Source: Nucisporomicrobium flavum
GTDB taxonomy: Bacteria > Actinomycetota > Actinomycetes > Mycobacteriales > Micromonosporaceae
Reading direction: 5' to 3'
Length of the DNA stretch: 64,000 nt
Assembly: GCF_016464385.1 (NCBI RefSeq)
Contig: NZ_JADMLH010000020.1
Span: forward strand, 62,001 to 126,000
The notes under the pieces are model-generated. The model saw only the letters and a program-made list of their open reading frames with translations. It had not been told where the DNA came from and did not search any database. Of the stretch, positions 32,991-40,540 are shown piece by piece. The position numbers and the translations under genes were made by a program. Positions within the stretch are counted from its first letter, which is position 1. Every line of letters starts with the position of its first letter.

Positions 32991-33452
32991 ATGGAGTTCA
33001 GGTCCATCGAGCGCGAGATCTACGTCGAGGCCGCGCCGGAGATCGTTTTCGAGGTGGTCAGCAGCCCCGACCATCTCAAGCAGTGGTGGCCGGACGACGC
33101 CCGGTACGACGCCGTCCCGGGCTCGACCGGGGAGATCGTCTTCGGGGACTGCAACGCCGGCGGCAAGGTTGTCGCGTTCACCGTGGTGGACGTACGGCCC
33201 CCGACGCTGTTCTCGTTCCGGTGGACGCAGCCCGCCGGCGAGGTCGCCGCCTCCGGCAACTCGTTGCTGGTCACCTTCGATCTCACGCCGTCGGGTGACG
33301 GCACGGTGCTGAAGATGACCGAGACCGGCTTCCGGGAGATGGGCTGGGAGGCCGCCGTCCTCGAGGAGACGTACCGGGACCACGTCAGCGGGTGGGGGCA
33401 CTTCCTGCCGCGGCTCGTGGTGTACGTGTCGAGCCTGCGGGTGCGGCCGTGA
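32991..33452 (+). CDS. SRPBCC (AHSA1-like) domain protein
   Basis: 153 aa. ATG 32991 with GGAGGG 5' of it. The fold signature is clear: Ile-Glu-Arg-Glu-Ile-Tyr-Val-Glu-Ala-Ala-Pro-Glu-Ile-Val-Phe-Glu-Val-Val, Lys-Gln-Trp-Trp-Pro-Asp, and the Thr-Val-Leu-Lys-Met-Thr-Glu-Thr-Gly-Phe strand before the C-terminal helix. These proteins bind hydrophobic ligands. Its end overlaps the ArsR gene by 4 bp (GTGA), and a second SRPBCC gene follows: a common actinobacterial trio in which ArsR controls the ligand-binding proteins. Confidence 0.9.
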   Translation: MEFRSIEREIYVEAAPEIVFEVVSSPDHLKQWWPDDARYDAVPGSTGEIVFGDCNAGGKVVAFTVVDVRPPTLFSFRWTQPAGEVAASGNSLLVTFDLTPSGDGTVLKMTETGFREMGWEAAVLEETYRDHVSGWGHFLPRLVVYVSSLRVRP

Positions 33453-33793
33453 CCGCCGTCGCCGAGGTGGACGACGACCTGTGGTCGGCGATCGGGGATC
33501 CGACGCGCCGGCGGATGCTCGACCTGTTGCTGGTCGACGGGGTCGGGACCGCGACCTCGCTGAGCCGGCAGATGCCCGTCACGCGGCAGGCGGTCGCCAA
33601 GCATCTCGGCGTTCTGGACCGGGCCGGGCTGGTCCGGGGGACGCCGGACGGGCGGGAGCGGCGGTACCGGGTCGATGACGTGCAGCTGGCGCGGGCGGTG
33701 GCCCAGCTTGCCTCCGTCGGGTCGGCGTGGGACGCGCGGTTGCAGCGGATCAAGCGGATCGCCGAGGCGATCCAGCGTCAACAGCAGGACTGA
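33449..33793 (+). CDS. ArsR-family transcriptional regulator
   Basis: 114 aa. GTG 33449 overlaps the upstream TGA. A typical winged helix: Trp-Ser-Ala-Ile-Gly-Asp-Pro-Thr-Arg-Arg-Arg-Met-Leu, recognition helix Val-Thr-Arg-Gln-Ala-Val-Ala-Lys-His-Leu, wing Gly-Arg-Glu-Arg-Arg-Tyr-Arg-Val. It lacks metal-binding Cys clusters, so it belongs to the SRPBCC-associated, non-metal branch. Probably binds the dyads at 32918-32979 and autoregulates the operon. Confidence 0.93.
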   Translation: MTAVAEVDDDLWSAIGDPTRRRMLDLLLVDGVGTATSLSRQMPVTRQAVAKHLGVLDRAGLVRGTPDGRERRYRVDDVQLARAVAQLASVGSAWDARLQRIKRIAEAIQRQQQD

Positions 33794-33811
33794 CGAGAGC
33801 GAGGGACCGAG

Positions 33812-34246
33812 ATGGTCGACATTCTGCATCGCGTCGGGGTCTCCACCCCGACGCCGGAGAAGGTGTACGCCGCCCTGACGACGGTCGACGGCCTCCGGGG
33901 GTGGTGGACGGACGACACGAAGGAGAGCGAGGGTGTCCTGCAGTTCCGCTTCCCGCCCGGCGGCTTCGACATGGAGGTCGTCGAGACGAAGCCGGACGAG
34001 CAGGTGACGTGGCGGGTGGTCGACGGGCCCGAGGAGTGGGTCGGTACCACGATCGACTGGCGGCTGCGCCAGGACGGCGACTACACGATCGTGCTGTTCA
34101 AGCATGAGGGCTGGCGGGAGCCGGTGGAGTTCATGCACCACTGCAGCACGAAGTGGGGCACGTACCTGATGAGCCTGAAGTCGCTGGTGGAGACCGGTAT
34201 GGGCGCTCCCTCGCCGCGGGACGTCCGGGTCGACGACTGGGACTGA
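33812..34246 (+). CDS. SRPBCC (AHSA1-like) domain protein, second copy
   Basis: 144 aa. ATG 33812, 18 bp after the ArsR stop, with GAGGGA upstream. The same fold as the first gene: Thr-Pro-Thr-Pro-Glu-Lys-Val-Tyr-Ala-Ala-Leu, Gly-Trp-Trp-Thr-Asp-Asp, Val-Glu-Phe-Met-His-His-Cys-Ser-Thr-Lys-Trp near the end. Sequence identity with the neighbour is low, so this is not a recent duplication. Likely binds a small hydrophobic ligand; co-regulated by ArsR. Confidence 0.9.
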   Translation: MVDILHRVGVSTPTPEKVYAALTTVDGLRGWWTDDTKESEGVLQFRFPPGGFDMEVVETKPDEQVTWRVVDGPEEWVGTTIDWRLRQDGDYTIVLFKHEGWREPVEFMHHCSTKWGTYLMSLKSLVETGMGAPSPRDVRVDDWD

Positions 34247-34254
34247 GCCGGCGG

Positions 34255-35220
34255 TCAGGGGTGGCGGTGGAGGCGGCGCAGCGCGAGAGCCAGCTGGAGC
34301 CGGAGCCGGCCGTGCGGGTCGCGTACGGTCCAGCCCAGCAGGTGTTCCGCGTGCGCGATGCGGTCCTGCAGCGTCGAGTGGTGGACGTGCAGGGCCGACG
34401 CCGCCGCGCGGAGGCTGATCGCGTCCGCCACCGCCTGCAGGGTCGCCGGCATCCAGGGCGCCGCCGCGGCCGTGCGGTCGAGGGCACGGACGTCCGGCAG
34501 CGACGACTGGTCGCCGAGGTCCGCGAGCAGCGCCAGCGCGCCCAGGTCGGCGTGGTGGACGACCGTCGGCCCCGGATCCTCGTCGGTGCCGTCCGCGGCG
34601 AAACGCAGGGCGGTTCTGGCCGCCGCCCAGGACGACGGGAGCTCGGGGACCGGGACGGCCGGACCGATCCCCGCCCGGCCCGGGAAGGGCGGTGGCGGGC
34701 CGGCGAAGACCTGCGGGCCGGTCTCCAGCGCGACCGCCGTGGCGGTGCCCGCCGGGTCGAGCCCGAGGCGGCGCGCTGCCTGCCGGCGTACGTCCGGAGA
34801 TGCCGCCGCGTCCACGACCAGCTCGACCGACGCCGGGTCGGGGGCCGGAGCGTGGCCGCGGGTGCGGTCGAGGACCGCCTTCGCCGCGCCCGCCGCACGC
34901 TCCAGGATCATCGCGCCGACCGGGCCCGGCGGTCCCGGCTTCTCCAGGGTGAGAATCGCCGGGCCGGCCGCGATCGACAGCCAGGCCGGATCGGGCGGCC
35001 CGTCCGCCCAGGCGCTCTCGCCCCGCTGGGTGACGCGGACGCGGACCCGGCGCTGCTCGTCGACGAGCCGGGCCGGGCAGTCCGCCAGCATGGCCGCGCC
35101 GCGCACGATCGAGGTGAGGCCCGCCCGGGCCTCGACCAGGTTGTCGAAGTACGCGATCACCCGCAGCGCGGCTCCGGCGTCGGCGTCCAGGGCGGCGAGG
35201 CGGACTGCCAGGTCCTTCAT
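34255..35220 (-). CDS. PucR-type helix-turn-helix regulator
   Basis: 321 aa from ATG 35220. The C-terminal 60 aa form the PucR/CdaR helix-turn-helix (Ile-Ser-Leu-Arg-Ala-Ala-Ala-Ser-Ala-Leu-His-Val-His-His-Ser-Thr-Leu-Gln-Asp-Arg, then Leu-Gly-Trp). The N-terminal 230 aa are a poorly conserved sensor-like domain starting with a Leu-Ala-Ala-Leu-Asp-Ala-Asp-Ala-Gly helix. The gene starts 11 bp after the stop of the hydrolase gene, so they form one operon, and it may regulate that hydrolase in response to its substrate. Confidence 0.85.
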   Translation of the reverse strand: MKDLAVRLAALDADAGAALRVIAYFDNLVEARAGLTSIVRGAAMLADCPARLVDEQRRVRVRVTQRGESAWADGPPDPAWLSIAAGPAILTLEKPGPPGPVGAMILERAAGAAKAVLDRTRGHAPAPDPASVELVVDAAASPDVRRQAARRLGLDPAGTATAVALETGPQVFAGPPPPFPGRAGIGPAVPVPELPSSWAAARTALRFAADGTDEDPGPTVVHHADLGALALLADLGDQSSLPDVRALDRTAAAAPWMPATLQAVADAISLRAAASALHVHHSTLQDRIAHAEHLLGWTVRDPHGRLRLQLALALRRLHRHP

Positions 35221-35231
35221 GGTGGAAGAGG

Positions 35232-36212
35232 TTAGGCGTCCAGGAGGCGGCGGAGCCACCGTACGCGGGCGGCCTTCGCCTCCTGTGACAGCGCGGCCTG
35301 CGGCACCATGCCGTCGAAGCCGTGGAACGCACCGGGCCACACGTGCAGCTCCGCCACGCCGCCGGCCTGCCAGATGCGGGTCGCGTACGCCACGTCCTCG
35401 TCCCGGAACGTCTCCGCCGAGCCCACGTCGATGAACGCCGGGGGCAGGCCGCTGAGGTCCGTGGCGCGGGCGGGGGCCGCGTACGGCGACACGTCCGGCC
35501 CGCCGCGCGCGTCGCCGAGCAGGGCCGTCCAGCCGGTGTCGTTGGCCGTACGGTCCCAGACGCCGAGCCCCGCCATCTGGATCGCCGACGGGGTGTCGTT
35601 GCGGTCGTCGAGCATCGGGCAGATGAGCACCTGACCCCGGAGCGCCGGACCGCCCCGGTCCCGGGCCATCAGGGCGAGCGCGGCCGCCAGCCCGCCGCCG
35701 GCGCTCCCGCCCGCCACCAGCAGCCGGTCCGGGTCGAAGCCGAGCTCGTCGGCGTGCCCGGCGGTCCACAGCAGGCCCGCATAGCAGTCGTGGACCGGCC
35801 CGGGGTGCGGCGTCTCGGGGGCCAGCCGGTATTCGACCGAGACCACGACCAGGTCGAACTCCTCGGCCCAGTCGAGCATGTCGGGGACGCCGGTCCGGTT
35901 GTCGCCGATGATCATGCCGCCGCCGTGCGTGTGGTAGACGCAGCCGAGCACCCCCTTCGGGGCGGTCGGGCGGCAGATGAGCAGGCTGATGTCCGGGTCG
36001 CCGTCGAGGCCGGGCACGAGTCGTTCCTCGACCGTGAACCTGCCGTCGCGGCGCAGCTCCTCCTCGGTGGCGCGGACCATCGGGCTGTCCGCGCGCAGGG
36101 CGGGGATCAGGTCCGCGGTCAGCGGGGGTGGGTTCGTCTCCGCAACGGCGGCGAGCGCGGCGCCCAGCTCGGGGTCGAACGGCGGCGGTGTGGCCGCCAC
36201 GGACAGCGTCAT
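35232..36212 (-). CDS. Alpha/beta hydrolase, hormone-sensitive-lipase-like esterase
   Basis: 326 aa. ATG 36212 with GAGGAGG upstream. The HSL-family oxyanion motif His-Gly-Gly-Gly (96-99) and nucleophile elbow Gly-Gly-Ser-Ala-Gly-Gly (Ser170) are intact; the catalytic His lies in Gly-Ala-Phe-His-Gly-Phe near the end and the Asp before Val-Gly-Ser-Ala-Glu. It hydrolyses short-chain esters or similar compounds in the cytoplasm. In operon with the PucR-type regulator and divergent from an LLM oxidoreductase; the shared promoter region has two palindromes. Confidence 0.93.
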   Translation of the reverse strand: MTLSVAATPPPFDPELGAALAAVAETNPPPLTADLIPALRADSPMVRATEEELRRDGRFTVEERLVPGLDGDPDISLLICRPTAPKGVLGCVYHTHGGGMIIGDNRTGVPDMLDWAEEFDLVVVSVEYRLAPETPHPGPVHDCYAGLLWTAGHADELGFDPDRLLVAGGSAGGGLAAALALMARDRGGPALRGQVLICPMLDDRNDTPSAIQMAGLGVWDRTANDTGWTALLGDARGGPDVSPYAAPARATDLSGLPPAFIDVGSAETFRDEDVAYATRIWQAGGVAELHVWPGAFHGFDGMVPQAALSQEAKAARVRWLRRLLDA

Positions 36213-36314
36213 GCGGGCCTCCTCGGGGGTTCGGCCGGTCCCGGCCGGGTGATCGCTGTGATCAGGATGGTCCGGCCGGCGGCGGCCGATCCAGCGCCAG
36301 GCGGCGGACGTTAC

Positions 36315-36345
36315 CCGCCACGTGGCGGTTCTGCCGGTGGCAGAA
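36315..36345. promoter_or_regulatory. Two adjacent palindromes in a divergent promoter
   Basis: CCGCCACGTGGCGG (36315-36328, perfect) abuts TTCTGCCGGTGGCAGAA (36329-36345, 7-bp arms, 3-bp spacer). They lie between the divergent hydrolase (start 36212) and LLM oxidoreductase (start 36397) genes and are candidate operators for the PucR-type regulator or another factor. Confidence 0.6.
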
Positions 36346-36396
36346 ACGGGCCGGGCAGGGCGGCGGCCGGGCGGGCAGGCAGCCATCATCGGGGGC

Positions 36397-37302
36397 ATGG
36401 CCCAGTTCTCGCTGCAGGTTCAACCCACCGACGCCGCCGAGTGGATCGACACCGCCCGCCGCGCCGAGGCGGCCGGCTTCGACACGCTGACCGCCGCCGA
36501 CCATCCCGGCTCGTGCGCCGCTCCGTTCGTGGCGCTGGCGGCCGCCGCCGCGGTCACCTCCCGGATCAAGCTGGGGTCGTACGTGGTGAACGCCGGCGTG
36601 CGGGAGCCGATGCTGCTCGCCACCGACGCCGCCACCCTCGACGTGGTGTCCGGCGGGCGCGCGGTGCTGGGCATCGGCGCCGGTCACACGCCCGTCGAGT
36701 GGGAGGCGGTCGGGCGGGTGCGGCCCGGCGTACGGGCCCGGGTCGACCGGTGCATCGCCGTCATGGAGGCCACCCGAAGGCTGCTCGCGGGCGAGAAGGT
36801 GACGGTCGACATCCCCGAGCTGACCATGCACAACGCGGTGCTCGACAAGCCGCGGCCCGTGCAGGACCGGATGCCGCTACTGGTGGGTACGGCGAACTCG
36901 CGGCTGCTGCGCTGGGCGAGCGAGCACGCCGACATCGTCGGGCTGACCGGCTTCGGGCCGACGAAGTCCGACGGCCACCAGCACCAGGTGCGGTGGCGGC
37001 TCGCCGACATCGACGACCAGGTGGCCCTGGCCCGCGCCGGGGGCGAGCCGGTGCTGGAGGCGCTCGTGCAGCAGGTGGAGCTCACCGACGACGTGGACAC
37101 GGCGCTGGCCGGCACCGCGCGCGACCTCGGCATGAGCGTCGCCGAGCTGCGGGAGGTGCCGTTCCTGCTGGTCGGCTCGGCCGACGAGATCGTCGCGGCG
37201 GTGCGCCGGAACCGGGAGCGGTGGGGCATCACGCGGTATGCCGTACGCCGGCCCGCCCTCGAGCTGCTCGGGCCGCTGTTGCCCCGCCTGTCCGAGGTGT
37301 GA
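36397..37302 (+). CDS. LLM-class (F420-type) oxidoreductase
   Basis: 301 aa from ATG 36397. A bacterial luciferase-like TIM barrel: Ala-Glu-Ala-Ala-Gly-Phe-Asp-Thr-Leu near 24, Arg-Ile-Lys-Leu-Gly-Ser-Tyr-Val near 59, Val-Val-Ser-Gly-Gly-Arg-Ala-Val-Leu-Gly-Ile-Gly-Ala-Gly near 90 (classic for this family). In actinomycetes such TIGR03621-like members use F420 and not FMN, an inference here. The substrate is unknown. Divergent from the hydrolase operon and possibly co-regulated with it. Confidence 0.9.
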   Translation: MAQFSLQVQPTDAAEWIDTARRAEAAGFDTLTAADHPGSCAAPFVALAAAAAVTSRIKLGSYVVNAGVREPMLLATDAATLDVVSGGRAVLGIGAGHTPVEWEAVGRVRPGVRARVDRCIAVMEATRRLLAGEKVTVDIPELTMHNAVLDKPRPVQDRMPLLVGTANSRLLRWASEHADIVGLTGFGPTKSDGHQHQVRWRLADIDDQVALARAGGEPVLEALVQQVELTDDVDTALAGTARDLGMSVAELREVPFLLVGSADEIVAAVRRNRERWGITRYAVRRPALELLGPLLPRLSEV

Positions 37303-37404
37303 CGCCCTGGAAAGTTTCGCCGGTCTTGTCATAGGCCGGCTTCTATGGGAGAACTGGTTCAAGCTTCAACCACTTTACGGCACCCCCCGTAGACGAGGAG
37401 AGAC

Positions 37405-37839
37405 ATGAAGCGCATGGTTCCCGTTCTCGCCGCCGCGGCTGTCGCCGCCGGCGCCACGCTCGCCGGCGCCGCCCCGGCCTCCGCGGCCAGCCCCGCGGTC
37501 GACTGCGCCAAGGGTGAATACACCCGCGTTCTGCGCAGCTACATCCCCACCAACGTGCAGCGGCCGGCGGTGGACGGCCACAGCTACAACATCGGCGGCG
37601 GGCTGACGTACGACTACGAGGTCTGCCTCGACATCCCGGACACCTCGACCTTCACCATCGAGGTGCGGGTCTGGGCCTCGGACGGGTCCACCAGGGTGAT
37701 CGTGGACGACCGCCCCGGCGACAAGATCGTCCGCTACTCGCTGGCGCCCAACAGCTTCTGGCAGGTCTACGGCACGATGACCGGGCCGGGCAGCACGTAC
37801 ATCTACTACACCTGGAACGAGAAGCAGACCACGTCCTGA
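37405..37839 (+). CDS. Small secreted protein
   Basis: 144 aa. ATG 37405 with GAGGAGAG. A Sec signal peptide (Lys-Arg-Met, Ala/Val core) ends Ala-Pro-Ala-Ser-Ala-Ala near residue 28. The mature part is beta-rich with two cysteines (Asp-Cys-Ala near 33 and Val-Cys-Leu near 73) that could pair, and many Tyr and Thr at the C-terminus. No family is recognised. A monocistronic gene ended by the hairpin at 37852-37880. Confidence 0.75.
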   Translation: MKRMVPVLAAAAVAAGATLAGAAPASAASPAVDCAKGEYTRVLRSYIPTNVQRPAVDGHSYNIGGGLTYDYEVCLDIPDTSTFTIEVRVWASDGSTRVIVDDRPGDKIVRYSLAPNSFWQVYGTMTGPGSTYIYYTWNEKQTTS

Positions 37840-37851
37840 CCGGCCGGGGGC

Positions 37852-37880
37852 CCGGGCCGCCCGCTCGTGCGGCGGCCCGG
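37852..37880. terminator. Bidirectional terminator between convergent genes
   Basis: A 10-bp stem CCGGGCCGCC / GGCGGCCCGG with a 9-nt loop, placed between the stops of the convergent genes at 37839 and 37884. Confidence 0.75.
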
Positions 37881-37883
37881 CCG

Positions 37884-38534
37884 TCACTCCTGGAAGAGCT
37901 CCTGCTCCACCTTGGCGCGGTAGTCCACGTAGATCTGCCGGTAGCGGGCCGTCGCGCCCTTGGTGTCGCCGTGTTCGAGCAGCGCCAGCACCTCGTCGTA
38001 CCCCCTCGTCCAGGGTTCCCAGAGGTCGCTGTCCGCGCCCATCGCCAGGATGCGCAGCGTGCGGGCGACCACCAGGTCGACCATGGACTGCAGCTCCCGG
38101 TTGCCGCTGGCCAGGATCACGATCGTGCTGAAGTCCGCGCCGACCGCGCCCGCCGTGAGCAGGTTGCCGGTGCGCAGCGCTTCCACGAACTCCTTCTGCC
38201 GCTGGCGCAGGAGGTCGATGTGCGTCTCGGTGAGGTTCTCCACCCCCCACTCGAAACCGGCGCAGGCGAGCACGCTCATGACGTCGATGAGCTCGAGGGC
38301 GTTCTTGTGGGTCACCTTGGTGACGTGGCGCGTGCGGTTCGGGGCGATGTCGATCAGCCCCTCCACGGACAGCTGGGCGATCGCCTCGCGCACCGGCGTG
38401 ATGCTGACCCCGAGGCGCGCTGCGAGCTCCGCGTCCTTGATCAGGGTGCCGGGCGGCAATTCACCGGTGACTATCTCGTTGCGGAGCTGACGCACCACGG
38501 CGGCCGTACGGGTCGGCGGAACCGTGTAGGACAT
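37884..38534 (-). CDS. GntR-family (FadR/FCD type) regulator
   Basis: 216 aa from ATG 38534. The N-terminal winged helix has Leu-Arg-Asn-Glu-Ile-Val-Thr-Gly-Glu-Leu-Pro-Pro-Gly-Thr-Leu-Ile and Leu-Ala-Ala-Arg-Leu-Gly-Val-Ser-Ile-Thr-Pro-Val-Arg-Glu-Ala-Ile, the GntR signature. An all-helical FCD domain follows (about 80-210), but its usual metal-binding His residues are not obvious (Asp-Phe at about 132). Effector unknown. The gene is monocistronic with no metabolic operon attached. Confidence 0.93.
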   Translation of the reverse strand: MSYTVPPTRTAAVVRQLRNEIVTGELPPGTLIKDAELAARLGVSITPVREAIAQLSVEGLIDIAPNRTRHVTKVTHKNALELIDVMSVLACAGFEWGVENLTETHIDLLRQRQKEFVEALRTGNLLTAGAVGADFSTIVILASGNRELQSMVDLVVARTLRILAMGADSDLWEPWTRGYDEVLALLEHGDTKGATARYRQIYVDYRAKVEQELFQE

Positions 38535-38609
38535 ACCGGCAGCCTACCCACCGTGACGACGCGGTGGTGACCGTACCCGTGACGGGTTTGGACGGGGCAT
38601 GCTGAACGG

Positions 38610-39917
38610 GTGCCGGACGCCGTACCGCTCATCGATCTCGACCTCGCGCCGCCGCACGCGCCGGCCGAGCCGGCACCGCTGCGCCGGCTGCCGGTCCCGG
38701 GCCGGATCCCGCGGATCCTGGGCGTGCTGGCCGCCGTCCTGCTGACGATGACCGCCGCGGTGCCGCCGGCGCCGGCCCTGGACCGGGTCCTGTCCGCCGG
38801 GGGTACGGCCGCGGCGGCGTTCACGCTCGGGCCCGACGCGTTGTTCACGGCGACCTTCGGTCAGAATCCCGACAGCGAGGCCGGGATCCGGAGGTACGAC
38901 CTGCCGGGCGGCACCCAGGCGTGGGCGACCGCCGTGCCGCAGAACGTGCAGTCGCTCAGCCTGGAGCCGCAGTCCGGCGTGCTGCTGGCGCGCTCCGGCT
39001 CGGACCCGCGGATGGTGTTCCTCGACGCCGCCGACGGGACGGTGCTGTGGCGCCTCGCCGAGGCTGGGACCTCCGCGGTACGGCTGACCGGGGGCAGGGT
39101 GCTGTTGCGCAAGGACGTGCCACCCGACCGGATGGAGCTGAAGCTCGCGGACGCGCGTACCGGCACACCACTGTGGACCCGTATGCTGGCCGGCTACTCC
39201 GAACTGCGCGACGACACCGTCGGCGCCGGCCCGCCGCGGCGCCTCTACGTCATCGGCTACGACGGTCACGTCACCACGCTGAACCTCGCGGACGGGCGGG
39301 TGCTCGGGAGCGGTGACCTGGGCGTACGGCTGCGCGCGGAGTACAACAGCGACACCGACCTGGACTACACGAGCGTGGACGTGTCGGGGGACGAGCTGTA
39401 CCTGTCGCGCCGGGAAGGTGGGCGGGTGTCGCTGGCCGCGTACCGGTTGCCGGCGTTGAGCCCGAAATGGCAGGTCCGCGGTGGAGCGCTCGGCACGGTG
39501 TACGCCTGCGGCCGGATCCTCTGCATGTCGGACGGCCACCGGCTGAACGGCATCGACCCGGACGACGGCTCCCTGCTGTGGACCGCTCCGGCATGGAGCT
39601 CGGCCGGCCTGACCCCGGACGGCCGGCTCGTCGCCGCCACGTGGGCCGAGGACCCGGAGACCGCCGAGATCGATCCGGCGTCCGGCGCGGTGCTGCGGCC
39701 GCTGGCGCACACCTTCTTCGTCGGCGACGTCGAGTTGCGAGGCGACACGAAGCTCACCGGGCGTACGTGGGTGAGCATCACCGGTGGCGACGGCGCTCCG
39801 CACACGGTCGGCTGGCTGGACACGACCGCACCGTACGGGTGTGAGGCGGACGGGCCGTACCTCGCCTGCCCGACCATCGCCGGTCCGACCGGCGTCTGGC
39901 GCTTGCCCCTGACGTAA
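38610..39917 (+). CDS. Membrane-anchored PQQ-like beta-propeller protein
   Basis: 435 aa from GTG 38610. A proline-rich cytosolic start (about 30 aa) is followed by one membrane helix (about 34-52, Ile-Leu-Gly-Val-Leu-Ala-Ala-Val-Leu-Leu) and an extracytoplasmic propeller: repeated Leu-Asp-Ala-Ala-Asp-Gly-Thr-Val-Leu-Trp, Leu-Ala-Asp-Ala-Arg-Thr-Gly-Thr-Pro-Leu-Trp, Ile-Asp-Pro-Asp-Asp-Gly-Ser-Leu-Leu-Trp blades. These are PQQ-repeat blades used as a scaffold; no enzyme residues are visible. Function unknown. Confidence 0.85.
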   Translation: MPDAVPLIDLDLAPPHAPAEPAPLRRLPVPGRIPRILGVLAAVLLTMTAAVPPAPALDRVLSAGGTAAAAFTLGPDALFTATFGQNPDSEAGIRRYDLPGGTQAWATAVPQNVQSLSLEPQSGVLLARSGSDPRMVFLDAADGTVLWRLAEAGTSAVRLTGGRVLLRKDVPPDRMELKLADARTGTPLWTRMLAGYSELRDDTVGAGPPRRLYVIGYDGHVTTLNLADGRVLGSGDLGVRLRAEYNSDTDLDYTSVDVSGDELYLSRREGGRVSLAAYRLPALSPKWQVRGGALGTVYACGRILCMSDGHRLNGIDPDDGSLLWTAPAWSSAGLTPDGRLVAATWAEDPETAEIDPASGAVLRPLAHTFFVGDVELRGDTKLTGRTWVSITGGDGAPHTVGWLDTTAPYGCEADGPYLACPTIAGPTGVWRLPLT

Positions 39918-39939
39918 CGGGAGGACCTAGCGTCGAGCC

Positions 39940-40527
39940 ATGAGCACGGACGGGACCACATGGGGCGTCGGCGAGCTGGCCGCCGCCACCGGCCTGACCG
40001 TGCGCACCCTGCACCACTACGACGAGATCGGCCTGGTACGCCCGTCGCGCCGCAGCTCCGCGGGGCACCGGCGCTACACCGCGGGCGACGTACGGCGGCT
40101 GCACCGGGTCCTGGCGCTGCGCGGCTTCGGGTTCGCGCTGGGCGAGATCGGCGCGCTGCTCGACGAGGGGACGGACGGGCCGGACGCCCGCGAGCTCCTG
40201 CGTCGCCAGCTCGACCAGGTCGTCGACCGGATCGCGCGGGCGCAGGATCTGCGCAGGCGGATCGAGGCGGTGCTGGGTCGGTTCGAGGCCGCGGGCGGGG
40301 CGTCCGCGGCGGTGCTGGTCCGACTGATCGAGGGGATGACCGCGGTGGAACACGCGTACACGCCGGAGGAACTGGAACGGATGGCCGCACAGCGCAGGGA
40401 GATGGCCGAGCGGCTCAGCCCGGAGGAGCTCGCCGCGATGGCCGAGCGCCGCCGGGCGGCCTGGGACAGCATGACCCCGGACCAACAGGCCGAGATGCAG
40501 CGGAGCCGGCCGCCGCTGCCGCACTGA
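39940..40527 (+). CDS. MerR-family transcriptional regulator
   Basis: 195 aa. The N-terminal MerR domain is complete: Gly-Val-Gly-Glu-Leu-Ala-Ala-Ala-Thr-Gly-Leu-Thr-Val-Arg-Thr-Leu-His-His-Tyr-Asp-Glu-Ile-Gly-Leu-Val-Arg-Pro, wing Ala-Gly-His-Arg-Arg-Tyr. A coiled-coil follows (about 85-115). The C-terminus has Tyr-Thr-Pro-Glu-Glu-Leu-Glu-Arg-Met, as in TipAL-like members, but lacks most of the drug-binding domain. Starts 22 bp after the propeller gene, so possibly co-transcribed. Confidence 0.93.
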   Translation: MSTDGTTWGVGELAAATGLTVRTLHHYDEIGLVRPSRRSSAGHRRYTAGDVRRLHRVLALRGFGFALGEIGALLDEGTDGPDARELLRRQLDQVVDRIARAQDLRRRIEAVLGRFEAAGGASAAVLVRLIEGMTAVEHAYTPEELERMAAQRREMAERLSPEELAAMAERRRAAWDSMTPDQQAEMQRSRPPLPH

Positions 40528-40540
40528 GGGACCGCCCCGC

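Noticed and set aside
33020..35332. Open minus-strand frame of 770 codons
   Set aside because: Arg/Pro/Gly-rich shadow of the SRPBCC-ArsR operon and the PucR gene; high GC keeps it open.
35322..37334. Open plus-strand frame of 670 codons
   Set aside because: Antisense to the hydrolase and out of frame over the LLM oxidoreductase, both of which have clear families.
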